Positions 56,699 to 64,000 of a stretch of DNA of 64,000 bases are shown piece by piece; within the stretch, counting starts at the first letter, position 1, and each line of letters opens with the position of its first letter. A program made the translations under genes and the position numbers. Origin of the DNA: Litchfieldia sinesaloumensis (lineage in GTDB: Bacteria; Bacillota; Bacilli; Bacillales; Bacillaceae_L); the NCBI RefSeq assembly GCF_900156865.1, contig NZ_LT732529.1, forward strand, positions 2,386,047 through 2,450,046. The letters are read 5' to 3'. Under the pieces are notes generated by a model. That model was not told where the DNA came from, searched no databases, and worked only from the letters and a program-made list of their open reading frames with translations.

Positions 56699-56919
56699 GA
56701 AAAGCGCAAGGCGCCCGCCCTGGAGAACATCGACTAACTACCGCCACGTCCTGTGACGAACGTCGATATCGCACTTCCTCGAAATGCTTTGCATTTTCTT
56801 CGTGCAATGATTATGCTGTCGAAGCCTTCCTTGTCCTGTGCAAGTCACGCATAAGACGACCCAACCTTCCGAAGCGATTGGCTTAGACCCGAGAGCAGAT
56901 GGCGCCTGGAGCTAGACAT
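56699..56919. repeat. Family-A intergenic repeat, copy 2
   Basis: Begins AAAAGCGCAAGGCGCCCGCC and ends GGCGCCTGGAGCTAGACATT. The core has ATCGACTAACTACCGCCACG and CGAACGTCGATATC. Aligns at both ends and core with 16096-16279, with extra sequence in the middle. Its TAGACA end may supply a -35 element for ytoA (TATAAT at 56934-56939, 15-bp spacer). Confidence 0.7.
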
Positions 56920-57034
56920 TAATTTTACCTTTATATAATTTCCAATATGAAGATTTACGACACTAGTGAAAGTTGATACACTTACCATAAATGATTTTTC
57001 TACTAATATCAAACGAAGGGAGTATGTATCTCTT

Positions 57035-57556
57035 ATGATATATCCATACAAAGGTAAATATCCTGAGATTGCTGACTCTGTATTTATTGCCGACTATGCA
57101 ACTGTTACTGGCGATGTCACGATTGGTGAAGAAACAAATATTTGGTTTAATACCGTTATTCGCGGTGATGTCGCACCAACAATTATAGGTAAAAGGGTCA
57201 GTATTCAGGATAACTCAACCTTACATCAAAGTCCTAATAATCCATTGATCATTGAAGATGATGTCACAATTGGTCATCAGGTTATACTACATAGCTCCAT
57301 CATTCGAAAAAATGCACTTATAGGAATGGGGTCCATTATTTTGGATGGTGCTGAGATTGGTGAAGGAGCATTTATTGGTGCTGGTAGCCTTGTCCCCCAA
57401 GGTAAAAAAATCCCGCCAAACACACTTGCTTTTGGTCGACCCGCAAAAGTGATTCGTGAACTAAATGATGATGATAAACGAGACATGGGTAGAATTCGCC
57501 GTGAATATGTCGAGAAGGGTCAGCATTATAAAAAATTACAAGAAGAAAAAAAATAG
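57035..57556 (+). CDS. ytoA: Gamma-carbonic anhydrase-family protein YtoA
   Basis: 173 aa left-handed beta-helix (hexapeptide repeat) protein. Repeats with I/V-G spacing run from about 15 to 140. Putative metal ligands are His in DNSTLHQSPNN (about 67), TIGHQVILHSSIIR (His about 84 and 89). C-terminal helix EYVEKGQHYKKLQ. Carbonic anhydrase activity is unproven for this subgroup. The start at 57035 (MIYPYKGKYP) matches family N-termini. AAGGGAG is about 12 nt upstream, slightly far. The ORF extension to 56966 is unsupported. Confidence 0.88.
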   Translation: MIYPYKGKYPEIADSVFIADYATVTGDVTIGEETNIWFNTVIRGDVAPTIIGKRVSIQDNSTLHQSPNNPLIIEDDVTIGHQVILHSSIIRKNALIGMGSIILDGAEIGEGAFIGAGSLVPQGKKIPPNTLAFGRPAKVIRELNDDDKRDMGRIRREYVEKGQHYKKLQEEKK

Positions 57557-57561
57557 TAACT

Positions 57562-57595
57562 AAAAAGCTCGCCCTTCTAGTAGGCGAGCTTTTTT
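57562..57595. terminator. Bidirectional terminator between ytoA and metK
   Basis: AAAAAGCTCGCC (57562-57573) pairs with GGCGAGCTTTTT (57583-57594). Confidence 0.9.
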
Positions 57596-57598
57596 ATC

Positions 57599-58798
57599 TT
57601 AGTTTGAAGCTTGTGTCTTTAGTGTTTCTGCTTTGTCTGTACGCTCCCATGGTAGATCAAGATCGTTGCGACCGAAATGACCATATGCAGCAGTTTGCTT
57701 GTAAATTGGACGACGAAGATCCAACATCTTGATAATACCAGCTGGACGTAAATCAAAATTATTACGAACCAATTCAACTAGTACGTCTTCAGATACTGTT
57801 CCTGTTCCAAAAGTGTCAACAGAGATTGATACTGGTTGGGCAACACCAATCGCATAAGCAAGCTGAACCTCACATTTATCAGCTAAACCAGCTGCTACGA
57901 TGTTTTTCGCAACATAACGAGCAGCATATGCAGCCGAGCGATCAACCTTAGTTGGATCCTTACCTGAGAATGCGCCTCCGCCATGGCGTGCATAACCACC
58001 ATACGTATCAACAATAATCTTACGGCCAGTTAAACCAGCATCCCCTTGAGGACCACCAATTACAAATCGTCCAGTAGGATTAATGAAATACTTTGTATTT
58101 TCATCGATTAACTCACTAGGAACAACTGGATTAATTACATGTTCTTTTAAATTTCGTTGAATTTGCTCTAGTGAAATTTCAGGATGGTGCTGAGTTGAAA
58201 TGACAATCGTATCAATACGAACTGGATTATTATCTTCGTCATATTCAACAGTAACTTGAGTTTTTCCATCCGGACGTAAATACGGAAGAATGTCATCTTT
58301 ACGTACTTTTGTTAATCTACGTGCTAGCTTATGCGCTAACGAGATTGGTAATGGCATTAATTCATTTGTTTCATTACATGCATAACCAAACATTAAGCCT
58401 TGGTCACCAGCACCAATAGATTCAATTTGCTCATCTGACATTTGGCCTTCACGTGCTTCTAACGCTTGGTCAACCCCCATTGCGATATCTGGTGATTGCT
58501 CATCAATAGAAGTTAATACAGCACAAGTTTCATAATCAAATCCGTACTTTGCACGTGTATACCCTATATCCCTAATCGTTTCACGGACAATCTTTGGGAT
58601 ATCTACATAAGTAGAAGTTGTAATTTCTCCCGCAACAAGTACAAGACCTGTTGTAACAGAAGTTTCGCACGCAACACGTGCATTAGCATCATTTGCTAAA
58701 ATCGCATCTAAAATAGAATCTGAAATTTGGTCACAGATTTTATCTGGATGTCCTTCTGTAACAGACTCAGAAGTAAATAAACGGCGTCTATTTGTCAC
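57599..58798 (-). CDS. metK: S-adenosylmethionine synthetase MetK
   Basis: Makes SAM from methionine and ATP; tetrameric, cytosolic. From GTG 58798 the protein is 399 aa and opens with [18 protein letters not shown] as in B. subtilis (400 aa). The start is GTG because AAGGAGG lies 8 nt upstream; the ORF start at ATG 58837 would place the ribosome site inside the coding region. Family motifs: [12 protein letters not shown] (about 118-129), [19 protein letters not shown] (P-loop-like region about 258-276) and the N-terminal HPDK His. Controlled by the SAM-I riboswitch upstream, so high SAM stops its own synthesis. Confidence 0.97.
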   Translation of the reverse strand: MTNRRRLFTSESVTEGHPDKICDQISDSILDAILANDANARVACETSVTTGLVLVAGEITTSTYVDIPKIVRETIRDIGYTRAKYGFDYETCAVLTSIDEQSPDIAMGVDQALEAREGQMSDEQIESIGAGDQGLMFGYACNETNELMPLPISLAHKLARRLTKVRKDDILPYLRPDGKTQVTVEYDEDNNPVRIDTIVISTQHHPEISLEQIQRNLKEHVINPVVPSELIDENTKYFINPTGRFVIGGPQGDAGLTGRKIIVDTYGGYARHGGGAFSGKDPTKVDRSAAYAARYVAKNIVAAGLADKCEVQLAYAIGVAQPVSISVDTFGTGTVSEDVLVELVRNNFDLRPAGIIKMLDLRRPIYKQTAAYGHFGRNDLDLPWERTDKAETLKTQASN

Positions 58799-58984
58799 AA
58801 ACGCTTCCTCCTTTTCGGATTCAGAAATTGACATCAATTTCTGAAATTTATTGATACGGTACTCATTCCCTTATTATTGTTACCTTCACGATTTTCTATC
58901 CTCAAACTGTAATGCTGTCTACGATGTCTAAATTACAGTGGCAACACATTTGAATACGTTAAGTAACAGTCTTTTTAAAGAAAT

Positions 58985-59207
58985 AAAAAACCTTTCCCAC
59001 TGTTTCGAGGAAAGGTATTATCAATTATCTCGCCTTTCACTCTTATCGATCAAGGTCATGCCTTGCTCAGGTTAGCACCTTATCACTCTTATTAATAGAA
59101 GACCTATTAAAATATAGGTTTCACAAAAAATCGTTTGATATGTAAGAAAGTGATGGTTGCCGGGTTTCATTGGGCCTGTCCCTCCGCCAGCTCGGGATAA
59201 GAGAGTA
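58985..59207 (-). ncRNA. SAM-I (S-box) riboswitch of metK
   Basis: Minus-strand leader with P1 (CTCTTATC near 59205-59197 pairing with GATAAGAG near 59040-59047), the GAGGGA..GGCCC..TGAAACCCGGCAACC core (59187-59148 region), AAGGTGCTAA (about 59088-59079) and the terminator CCTTTCC/GGGAAAGG plus TTTTTT (59016-58985). This is the classical SAM-I class with a downstream terminator, 150 nt before the metK start. The interval 58838-58984 shows nothing else. Confidence 0.95.
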
Positions 59208-59222
59208 TCCGTTCAATGAACA

Positions 59223-59252
59223 ATCATAACGTAGTCAACCTTTTCATGTCAA
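59223..59252 (-). promoter_or_regulatory. Sigma-A promoter of the metK riboswitch transcript
   Basis: TTGACA (59252-59247), 18-bp spacer, TATGAT (59228-59223) on the minus strand, immediately upstream of the aptamer. Confidence 0.75.
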
Positions 59253-59375
59253 CCTAATTTCGAGAAAATTCACCCGTAGAACAGTCACACTTTTTTCACG
59301 AAATAGACATTATTTAATTAGTATATGAATTACAACTAACTATTTTTATATCGGCAAGCACTTTTTAAAGATATA

Positions 59376-59392
59376 TAACGTAAAATACGTTA
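59376..59392. promoter_or_regulatory. Inverted repeat upstream of the pckA promoter
   Basis: TAACGT-AAAAT-ACGTTA, a perfect 6-bp inverted repeat ending 7 bp before the -35. Position suggests an operator, protein unknown. Confidence 0.35.
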
Positions 59393-59399
59393 AATAGTA

Positions 59400-59427
59400 T
59401 AGACTATTTTTCTCAATGTGTTATACT
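59400..59427 (+). promoter_or_regulatory. pckA promoter with CcpN-like operator
   Basis: TAGACT (59400-59405), 16-bp spacer, TATACT (59422-59427). The 11-mer TGTGTTATACT at 59417-59427 matches the published CcpN box TRTGHYATAYW at every position and overlaps the -10. In B. subtilis CcpN represses pckA and gapB under glycolytic conditions. Confidence 0.6.
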
Positions 59428-59483
59428 AATTGTAAATTCGAGAATATATAATGACTATAAAAATATATAAAGGATGGTTTTAC

Positions 59484-61073
59484 ATGAATTCAGTTGAAGT
59501 TTCAAATGAGCAGCTATTAAAATTAGTGAATGGAAAAAATGCACTTCATAACCTATCTGTTCCTATTTTAGTTGAAAAAGTCCTAGCTAGACAAGAAGGA
59601 ATCCTTACTTCGACTGGGGCTATACGGGCAACAACTGGGAAATATACCGGAAGGTCTCCTGAAGACAAGTTTATCGTGGAAGAAGCTTCTACGAAAGATA
59701 GAATCGATTGGGGTAAAGTGAACAAGCCAATTTCAGAAGTTGCATTTGAAAACCTTTACAAAAAAGTACTTTCATACCTAAAAGACAAGGATGAAGTCTT
59801 TGTATTTAATGGATACGCTGGTGCTGACAAAAAAGTACGTATGCCTATCCAAGTCATTAATGAATTCGCGTGGCATAATTTATTCTCCCAGCAAATGTTT
59901 ATTCGCCCGACAGAAGAAGACTTAAAAACACATCAACCTGAATTCACAGTTATTAGCGCGCCCAATTTCAAAGCTGATCCAGAAGTGGATGGCACACGTT
60001 CTGAAACATTCATTATTATCTCCTTTGAAAAACGTACCGTATTAATTGGAGGAACTGAATATGCTGGAGAAATTAAAAAGTCTATTTTCTCTGTCATGAA
60101 CTATGTACTACCTGAACAAAATATTCTCTCAATGCACTGTTCTTCTAATGTAGGTCAAGAAGGAGATGTAGCCCTATTCTTTGGTTTATCTGGAACTGGA
60201 AAAACGACTCTTTCTGCAGATCCAAAACGGCGTCTAATTGGAGACGATGAACATGGTTGGTCGAGCTCTGGCGTATTTAATATTGAGGGTGGATGTTATG
60301 CAAAATGCATTAACCTCACACGTGAGAAAGAACCACAAATTTTTGATGCGATTCGCTTTGGCTCTGTTTTAGAAAATGTCGTTGTAGATGAAGAGTCAAG
60401 AAAAGCAGATTATGACGATAATTCATTAACTGAAAATACAAGGGCTGCCTACCAAATTGATAATATTGATAATATCATTGTCCCTAGCATTGCAGGCCAT
60501 CCGAATACAATTGTATTTTTAACAGCTGATGCTTTTGGTGTATTACCTCCAATTAGTAAGCTTACCAAAGAACAAGCCATGTACCACTTCTTGAGCGGAT
60601 ACACTAGTAAGCTTGCTGGAACAGAACGTGGAGTTACAGCTCCACAAGCAACATTCTCAACCTGCTTTGGCTCACCATTTCTACCTCTGCCTGCTACTGA
60701 ATATGCAGAAATGTTAGGTCAAAAAATTGATGAACATAATGTCCAAGTATTTCTTGTGAATACAGGTTGGACTGGTGGAGAGTATGGGGTTGGAAGTCGC
60801 ATGAAGCTTTCTTATACTCGTGCAATGGTTCAGGCTGCTTTAGAAGGTGAGCTAACAAATGCAGAAACGGTAAAAAATGATATATTCGGTCTAGAAATTC
60901 CAATCCACATTCCTGGAGTACCTGATGATGTACTACAACCATCCAAAACATGGGATGATCAGAGCACCTATTATGTGAAAGCAAAAGAATTAGCATTAAA
61001 GTTTAAAGATAACTTCAAAAAGTTTTCCAACGTTCCAAAAGAGATTGAACTTTTGGGTGGACCACGTGTTTAA
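59484..61073 (+). CDS. pckA: Phosphoenolpyruvate carboxykinase (ATP) PckA
   Basis: Converts oxaloacetate + ATP to PEP + CO2, the first gluconeogenic step from TCA intermediates. 529 aa. RSPEDKF (about 51-57), the kinase P-loop [14 protein letters not shown] (about 234-247), the metal-binding DDEHGW (about 255-260), ENTRAAYQ and the C-terminal adenine-binding INTGWTGG-type [16 protein letters not shown] are complete. The start at 59484 with AAGGATGG upstream agrees with family length. The 11-residue ORF extension is unsupported. The acetate (acsA) and hydroxybutyrate genes in this window feed the same pathway. Confidence 0.97.
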   Translation: MNSVEVSNEQLLKLVNGKNALHNLSVPILVEKVLARQEGILTSTGAIRATTGKYTGRSPEDKFIVEEASTKDRIDWGKVNKPISEVAFENLYKKVLSYLKDKDEVFVFNGYAGADKKVRMPIQVINEFAWHNLFSQQMFIRPTEEDLKTHQPEFTVISAPNFKADPEVDGTRSETFIIISFEKRTVLIGGTEYAGEIKKSIFSVMNYVLPEQNILSMHCSSNVGQEGDVALFFGLSGTGKTTLSADPKRRLIGDDEHGWSSSGVFNIEGGCYAKCINLTREKEPQIFDAIRFGSVLENVVVDEESRKADYDDNSLTENTRAAYQIDNIDNIIVPSIAGHPNTIVFLTADAFGVLPPISKLTKEQAMYHFLSGYTSKLAGTERGVTAPQATFSTCFGSPFLPLPATEYAEMLGQKIDEHNVQVFLVNTGWTGGEYGVGSRMKLSYTRAMVQAALEGELTNAETVKNDIFGLEIPIHIPGVPDDVLQPSKTWDDQSTYYVKAKELALKFKDNFKKFSNVPKEIELLGGPRV

Positions 61074-61076
61074 TAT

Positions 61077-61100
61077 TAAATGCGACTGCTGGAGCTAGAC
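61077..61100. repeat. Remnant of a family-A repeat
   Basis: AAATGCGAC joined directly to TGCTGGAGCTAGAC: the two ends of family A without the interior. It sits just after the pckA stop, where B. subtilis has ytmB. Confidence 0.45.
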
Positions 61101-61112
61101 GTGCACCAAAAT

Positions 61113-61137
61113 GCTCGAGGGAAATTACACCTCGAGC
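61113..61137. terminator. Hairpin between pckA and ytmA
   Basis: GCTCGAGG (61113-61120) pairs with CCTCGAGC (61130-61137). Short T-rich tails on both sides (TTCTTTG; ATTTTGG). The ytmA stop is in the loop. Confidence 0.65.
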
Positions 61138-61931
61138 TTCTTTGTATTCGCATCCCTAGTCTTCATCCATTCTGCTAATCGCCTTACAGTTTCTCTATTA
61201 ACATGTGGGGGGAAATAATGAGTGTATTCTGGAAAATACCAACTTTCCACTTCTTTTCCTAATTCTCTTACTCGTTTTTCGAGGCGGTATGCATGATGGA
61301 CCGAAACATTTTCATCTCTTTCACCATGAATAATAAGGAGCGGTACATCTAGATTTTCAATGTCATACAAGGGAGTTCTCCACTTATAACGCTCCGGATA
61401 TTTCGTTGGTGTTCCTCCAATAACGCGTTTCAGCATCCTCCGCAAATCCTTACGCTCGACATAGGTTAGACTTAAATCGCTTACGCCACCCCATGAGACA
61501 ATTGAACAAATCTGAGGATAGTGTATAGCCGTCAGTAAGGCCATTACTCCCCCTCGTGAAAATCCAAAAACGTGGATTCGTGTGGGGTTTACTTTTTCAT
61601 GCTCCTCAAGTACTTTGACAGCGGAGAACGCATCATATCTGTCGTGTCCTGCAAAATCCTCGTTTCCTTCTCCGCCTTGATTGCCACGGTAAAAAGGAGC
61701 CATCACCACAAAGCCTTCTGAGGCAAACTGGATAATCCGTCCAATTCGAACCATACCCACATTCTTAATTCCACCTCGTAGATAGAGAAAACCGTCATAC
61801 ACCCCTTCTTCCTTTGGTTCGGCAAGATATCCCTTAATCTTTAATCCTTTGCTCCAATATGTAATTAAATAAAGATTGATGGCAGGATTAGGGGACGGAA
61901 ATCTCTGTTTTTCAATAATTGTTCCATCCAT
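61125..61931 (-). CDS. ytmA: Alpha/beta hydrolase YtmA (prolyl oligopeptidase-like)
   Basis: 268 aa, compact peptidase S9-type fold without the beta-propeller. Oxyanion/loop region FLYLRGG (about 48-54), nucleophile elbow FGFSRGGVM (Ser about 124), acid in IIHGERDENV (Asp about 207) and His in PEYTHYFPPHV (about 243). Probably an esterase or peptidase with unknown substrate. Position after pckA agrees with B. subtilis ytmA. Confidence 0.87.
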   Translation of the reverse strand: MDGTIIEKQRFPSPNPAINLYLITYWSKGLKIKGYLAEPKEEGVYDGFLYLRGGIKNVGMVRIGRIIQFASEGFVVMAPFYRGNQGGEGNEDFAGHDRYDAFSAVKVLEEHEKVNPTRIHVFGFSRGGVMALLTAIHYPQICSIVSWGGVSDLSLTYVERKDLRRMLKRVIGGTPTKYPERYKWRTPLYDIENLDVPLLIIHGERDENVSVHHAYRLEKRVRELGKEVESWYFPEYTHYFPPHVNRETVRRLAEWMKTRDANTKKLEV

Positions 61932-62079
61932 ATTTTATACTCCCCTCTCTATACCAAATGTTCAAGAAAAATCTGTTCAAAAAAACAAAAATAGGCATTC
62001 ACACATTTTTGTCACGTTTCATAGTCTAATCTTAGATATAACTAAAGCCGACAGTTGACCTGTCAAGGAGGATGTATAC

Positions 62080-63066
62080 ATGCGTCGTTTTGTTGCAAGT
62101 CTATTTGCATTATTGCTTATTATTCCATTAGCCGCTTGTAATAATGACTCAGTTCAAAAAATCCGCATTGCTGAGGTAACCCGCTCAGTGTTTTACGCGC
62201 CTCAATATGTAGCGATTACAGAGGGATTTTTTGAAGAAGAGGGCTTGGAAGTTGAATTAACAACCGTCCCAGGTGGAGATAAAACCATGACTGCTCTAAT
62301 TTCTGGTGGCGCTGATGTTGCCTTAGTTGGTTCTGAGACTTCAATTTATGTAGAAGCACAAGGCTCAACTGATCCTGTTATAAATTTTGCAGCTTTAACA
62401 CAAACAGATGGCACATTTTTAGTTGCGAGGGAAAATATTGAAAATTTTAATTGGGATCAAATCAAAGATAGTACATTCCTTGGCCAACGCAAAGGTGGAA
62501 TGCCACAAATGGTCGGGGAGTTTGTATTAAAGAAGCATGAGATTGACCCACACAATGATCTAAATCTTATCCAAAATATAGATTTTGCAAACATTTCAAG
62601 CGCCTATGCCTCAGGCACGGGAGAATTTGTTCAGTTATTTGAGCCTACTGCTAGTTTATTCGAAAAAGAAGGCCGTGGCTATATTGTTGCATCTTTTGGT
62701 GAAGAGTCTGGAAAGGTACCATACACAACCTTCATGACGAAGCAAAGCTTTATTGATGACAATGGTGATGCAGTTGAAAAATTTACGCGTGCAGTCTATA
62801 AGGCACAACAATGGGTAGAGGCTCATAGCCCAGAAGAGATCGCAGAATCAGTGCAAGAGTTTTTCCCAGATATACCTCTAGATTTAATCACATCCTCTAT
62901 TGAACGTTACAAGAATCAAGGCTCATATGCAACAGACCCTGTTCTATCGGAAGAGGCTTGGAATAATCTACAAGACATTATGGATGAAGCTGGCGAATTA
63001 CCAAAAAGGATAGATTATGAAACACTTGTAAATACGAGTATTGCTGAAAAAGTAATTTCCAAATAG
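62080..63066 (+). CDS. ytlA: ABC transporter substrate-binding lipoprotein YtlA (NMT1/SsuA-like)
   Basis: 328 aa. Lipoprotein signal with lipobox PLAAC (Cys about 20). NMT1/THI5-like periplasmic-binding fold: VFYAPQYVAITEGFFEEEGLEVEL (about 37-60), GGADVALVGSE (about 84-94) and GRGYIVASFGEESGKVPYTTFMTK (about 206-229). Family members bind sulfonates, thiamine precursors or nitrate; the ligand here is unknown. AAGGAGGATG precedes the ATG. First gene of ytlA-ytlC-ytlD. Confidence 0.88.
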   Translation: MRRFVASLFALLLIIPLAACNNDSVQKIRIAEVTRSVFYAPQYVAITEGFFEEEGLEVELTTVPGGDKTMTALISGGADVALVGSETSIYVEAQGSTDPVINFAALTQTDGTFLVARENIENFNWDQIKDSTFLGQRKGGMPQMVGEFVLKKHEIDPHNDLNLIQNIDFANISSAYASGTGEFVQLFEPTASLFEKEGRGYIVASFGEESGKVPYTTFMTKQSFIDDNGDAVEKFTRAVYKAQQWVEAHSPEEIAESVQEFFPDIPLDLITSSIERYKNQGSYATDPVLSEEAWNNLQDIMDEAGELPKRIDYETLVNTSIAEKVISK

Positions 63067-63097
63067 GGAGGTCGGGCAAGTTTTCAACCTCCTTTTT
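63067..63097 (+). terminator. Intra-operon attenuator-like hairpin
   Basis: GGAGGT (63067-63072) pairs with ACCTCC (63087-63092), followed by TTTTT, between ytlA and ytlC. It would reduce read-through so that binding protein exceeds ATPase/permease. The end (CCTCCTTTTTGAAC) also matches the terminal sequence of the family-B repeats. Confidence 0.55.
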
Positions 63098-63123
63098 GAA
63101 CACGCATAAATAGGAGTGTTACT

Positions 63124-63903
63124 ATGAGCTTTCTGACAGTAAAAGATATACAACATGTTTATTTTACAAAGGATCAGACAACAACCGCACTAGAAGATAT
63201 TTCACTCACAATCGAGGAGGGAGAATTTATTTCTCTCCTCGGCCCAAGTGGGTGTGGTAAGACGACATTACTCTCCATTATAGCTGGATTATTAAAACCG
63301 ACTTTTGGAGAGGTGCTAATAGAAGATAAAACGATAGAAAAGGCCAAATCTGATATTGGCTATATGCTTCAACAAGACTATTTGTTTCCCTGGAAGACTA
63401 TCGAAGAGAATATCATGGTTGGATTGCAAATTATGAATCAGGATACAGACGAAGCTAAAAAAAATACACTTGCTCTACTCGAAGAAATTGGACTAAAAGG
63501 CGTTGAAAAATCGTATCCTAAACAACTTTCTGGTGGGATGAGACAGAGAGCAGCACTGGTCCGCACCCTTGCAACAAATCCAAAAATTCTTTTGCTTGAT
63601 GAACCTTTCTCCGCATTAGATTTTCAAACAAAGTTAAAATTAGAAGACCTTGTATCGGATACATTAAAGGAATATCGCAAAACCGCCATCCTTGTCACCC
63701 ATGATATTGGTGAAGCAATTGCAATGAGTGACCGAATTTATCTACTTTCAAAGAGGCCAGGAAAAATTGCTAAAGTCTTTGAAATTCCGGAATGTTTACG
63801 AAATGAGACTCCATTTGATGCAAGACAACATCCCGAGTATTCGAATATTTTTCAGCAAATATGGGAGGAGTTAGATAATCTTGAAGCAAAACCTGAACAT
63901 TAA
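63124..63903 (+). CDS. ytlC: ABC transporter ATP-binding protein YtlC
   Basis: 259 aa, SsuB/TauB-like. Walker A GPSGCGKTTL (about 39-48), Q-loop GYMLQQDYLFPW (about 79-90), signature LSGGMRQRAALVRT (about 137-150), Walker B ILLLDEPFSALDFQ (about 157-170) and switch His in VTHDIGEAI. The DYLFPWKT motif is typical of the nitrate/sulfonate/taurine/hydroxymethylpyrimidine importer group. TAGGAGTG precedes the ATG. Its 3' end overlaps the permease start by 23 nt. Confidence 0.93.
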   Translation: MSFLTVKDIQHVYFTKDQTTTALEDISLTIEEGEFISLLGPSGCGKTTLLSIIAGLLKPTFGEVLIEDKTIEKAKSDIGYMLQQDYLFPWKTIEENIMVGLQIMNQDTDEAKKNTLALLEEIGLKGVEKSYPKQLSGGMRQRAALVRTLATNPKILLLDEPFSALDFQTKLKLEDLVSDTLKEYRKTAILVTHDIGEAIAMSDRIYLLSKRPGKIAKVFEIPECLRNETPFDARQHPEYSNIFQQIWEELDNLEAKPEH

Positions 63904-64000
63904 AGAACTTCACAATCATTATTTACAATCCATCAAAAAAGAGAAGAGACTAGTCCGATTTTATCAACTCCTAATTTTTATTGTCTTTTTCGGGCTCTGG
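63881..64000 (+). CDS. ytlD: ABC transporter permease YtlD (partial, cut by window end)
   Basis: The first 40 codons are present: TTG start at 63881 with GGGAGGAG about 10 nt upstream, then KQNLNIKELHNHYL..KKEKRLVRFYQLL and the beginning of a hydrophobic helix (IFIVFFGLW). Overlaps ytlC in another frame, as is common for coupled permease genes. By position and pattern it is the membrane subunit of the YtlACD importer; the rest is outside the window. Confidence 0.75.
   Translation, partial: MKQNLNIKELHNHYLQSIKKEKRLVRFYQLLIFIVFFGLW

Overview
The window is a contiguous piece of a low-GC, endospore-forming Bacillaceae chromosome. Nearly every gene has an obvious counterpart in the Bacillus subtilis tyrS-acsA-ccpA-murC-ytp/ytm/ytl/yth-leuS-ytq-metK-pckA neighbourhood, in largely the same order. 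AGGAGG-type ribosome sites, frequent TTG/GTG starts, T-box and SAM-I leaders, the spore gene cse60 and a sigma-E-like promoter all fit. I see no phage, plasmid, transposase, CRISPR array, rRNA or tRNA. It is almost all core genome with one inserted accessory block (about 46.3-52.97 kb).

Layout. 0-6.5 kb: ilvD, tyrS and a large class A penicillin-binding protein. 6.5-13.4 kb: acetate metabolism and carbon control, with acsA divergent from acuABC (acetylation and deacetylation of AcsA), then ccpA and the aroA fusion (chorismate mutase-DAHP synthase). 13.5-20.5 kb: stress operon ytxGH-brxC, an M29 aminopeptidase, murC and sftA. 20.8-31.8 kb: ytpQ, ytpP, a lipoprotein, a DUF84 NTPase, ytoP, ytzB, ytnP, trmB, ytzH, ytmP, ytlR, ytlQ, an LrgAB pair and thpR. 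31.9-43.5 kb: ytjP, the ythPQ exporter, ytzE, ytzG, a small coiled-coil protein, murJ (ytgP), a DCC-family protein, ytfP, cse60, a membrane protein, a rhodanese and a second M42 peptidase. 43.5-46.3 kb: leuS with a Leu T-box leader. 46.3-53 kb: copper nitrite reductase nirK under an Fnr-type site; a 3-hydroxybutyrate module (GntP permease, dehydrogenase, sigma-54 activator) with a textbook -24/-12 promoter and three palindromic upstream sites; and an MFS transporter. 53.3-64 kb: a 53-aa basic protein, ytzC, ytqAB (tRNA wobble-uridine modification), ytpB, ytoA, metK with a SAM-I riboswitch, pckA with a CcpN-type operator, ytmA and the ytlA-ytlC-ytlD importer, cut by the window end.

How the genes work together. 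Acetate activation, CcpA control, PEP carboxykinase under a CcpN-like box and the 3-hydroxybutyrate module together handle overflow or storage carbon and gluconeogenesis. Cell wall and division are represented by a class A PBP, MurC, MurJ and SftA. Redox and stress functions include bacilliredoxin BrxC, YtpP, a rhodanese and YtxGH.

The main non-genic feature is a set of intergenic repeats: a 125-bp element with about 27-bp terminal inverted repeats (1979-2103), a GCGC...GGAGCTRGAC family (four copies or remnants), a TTCAAAAAG-ended family (two or three), a degenerate tandem repeat of about 52 bp, and a region dense in nested inverted repeats. Compared with B. subtilis as I remember it, motPS, ytpR, ytmB and a tyrS T-box are missing from their usual places. 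I found no clear new multi-gene system. The strongest unusual signals are regulatory (three-site sigma-54 control, class II Fnr nirK promoter), the repeats, and several small proteins.
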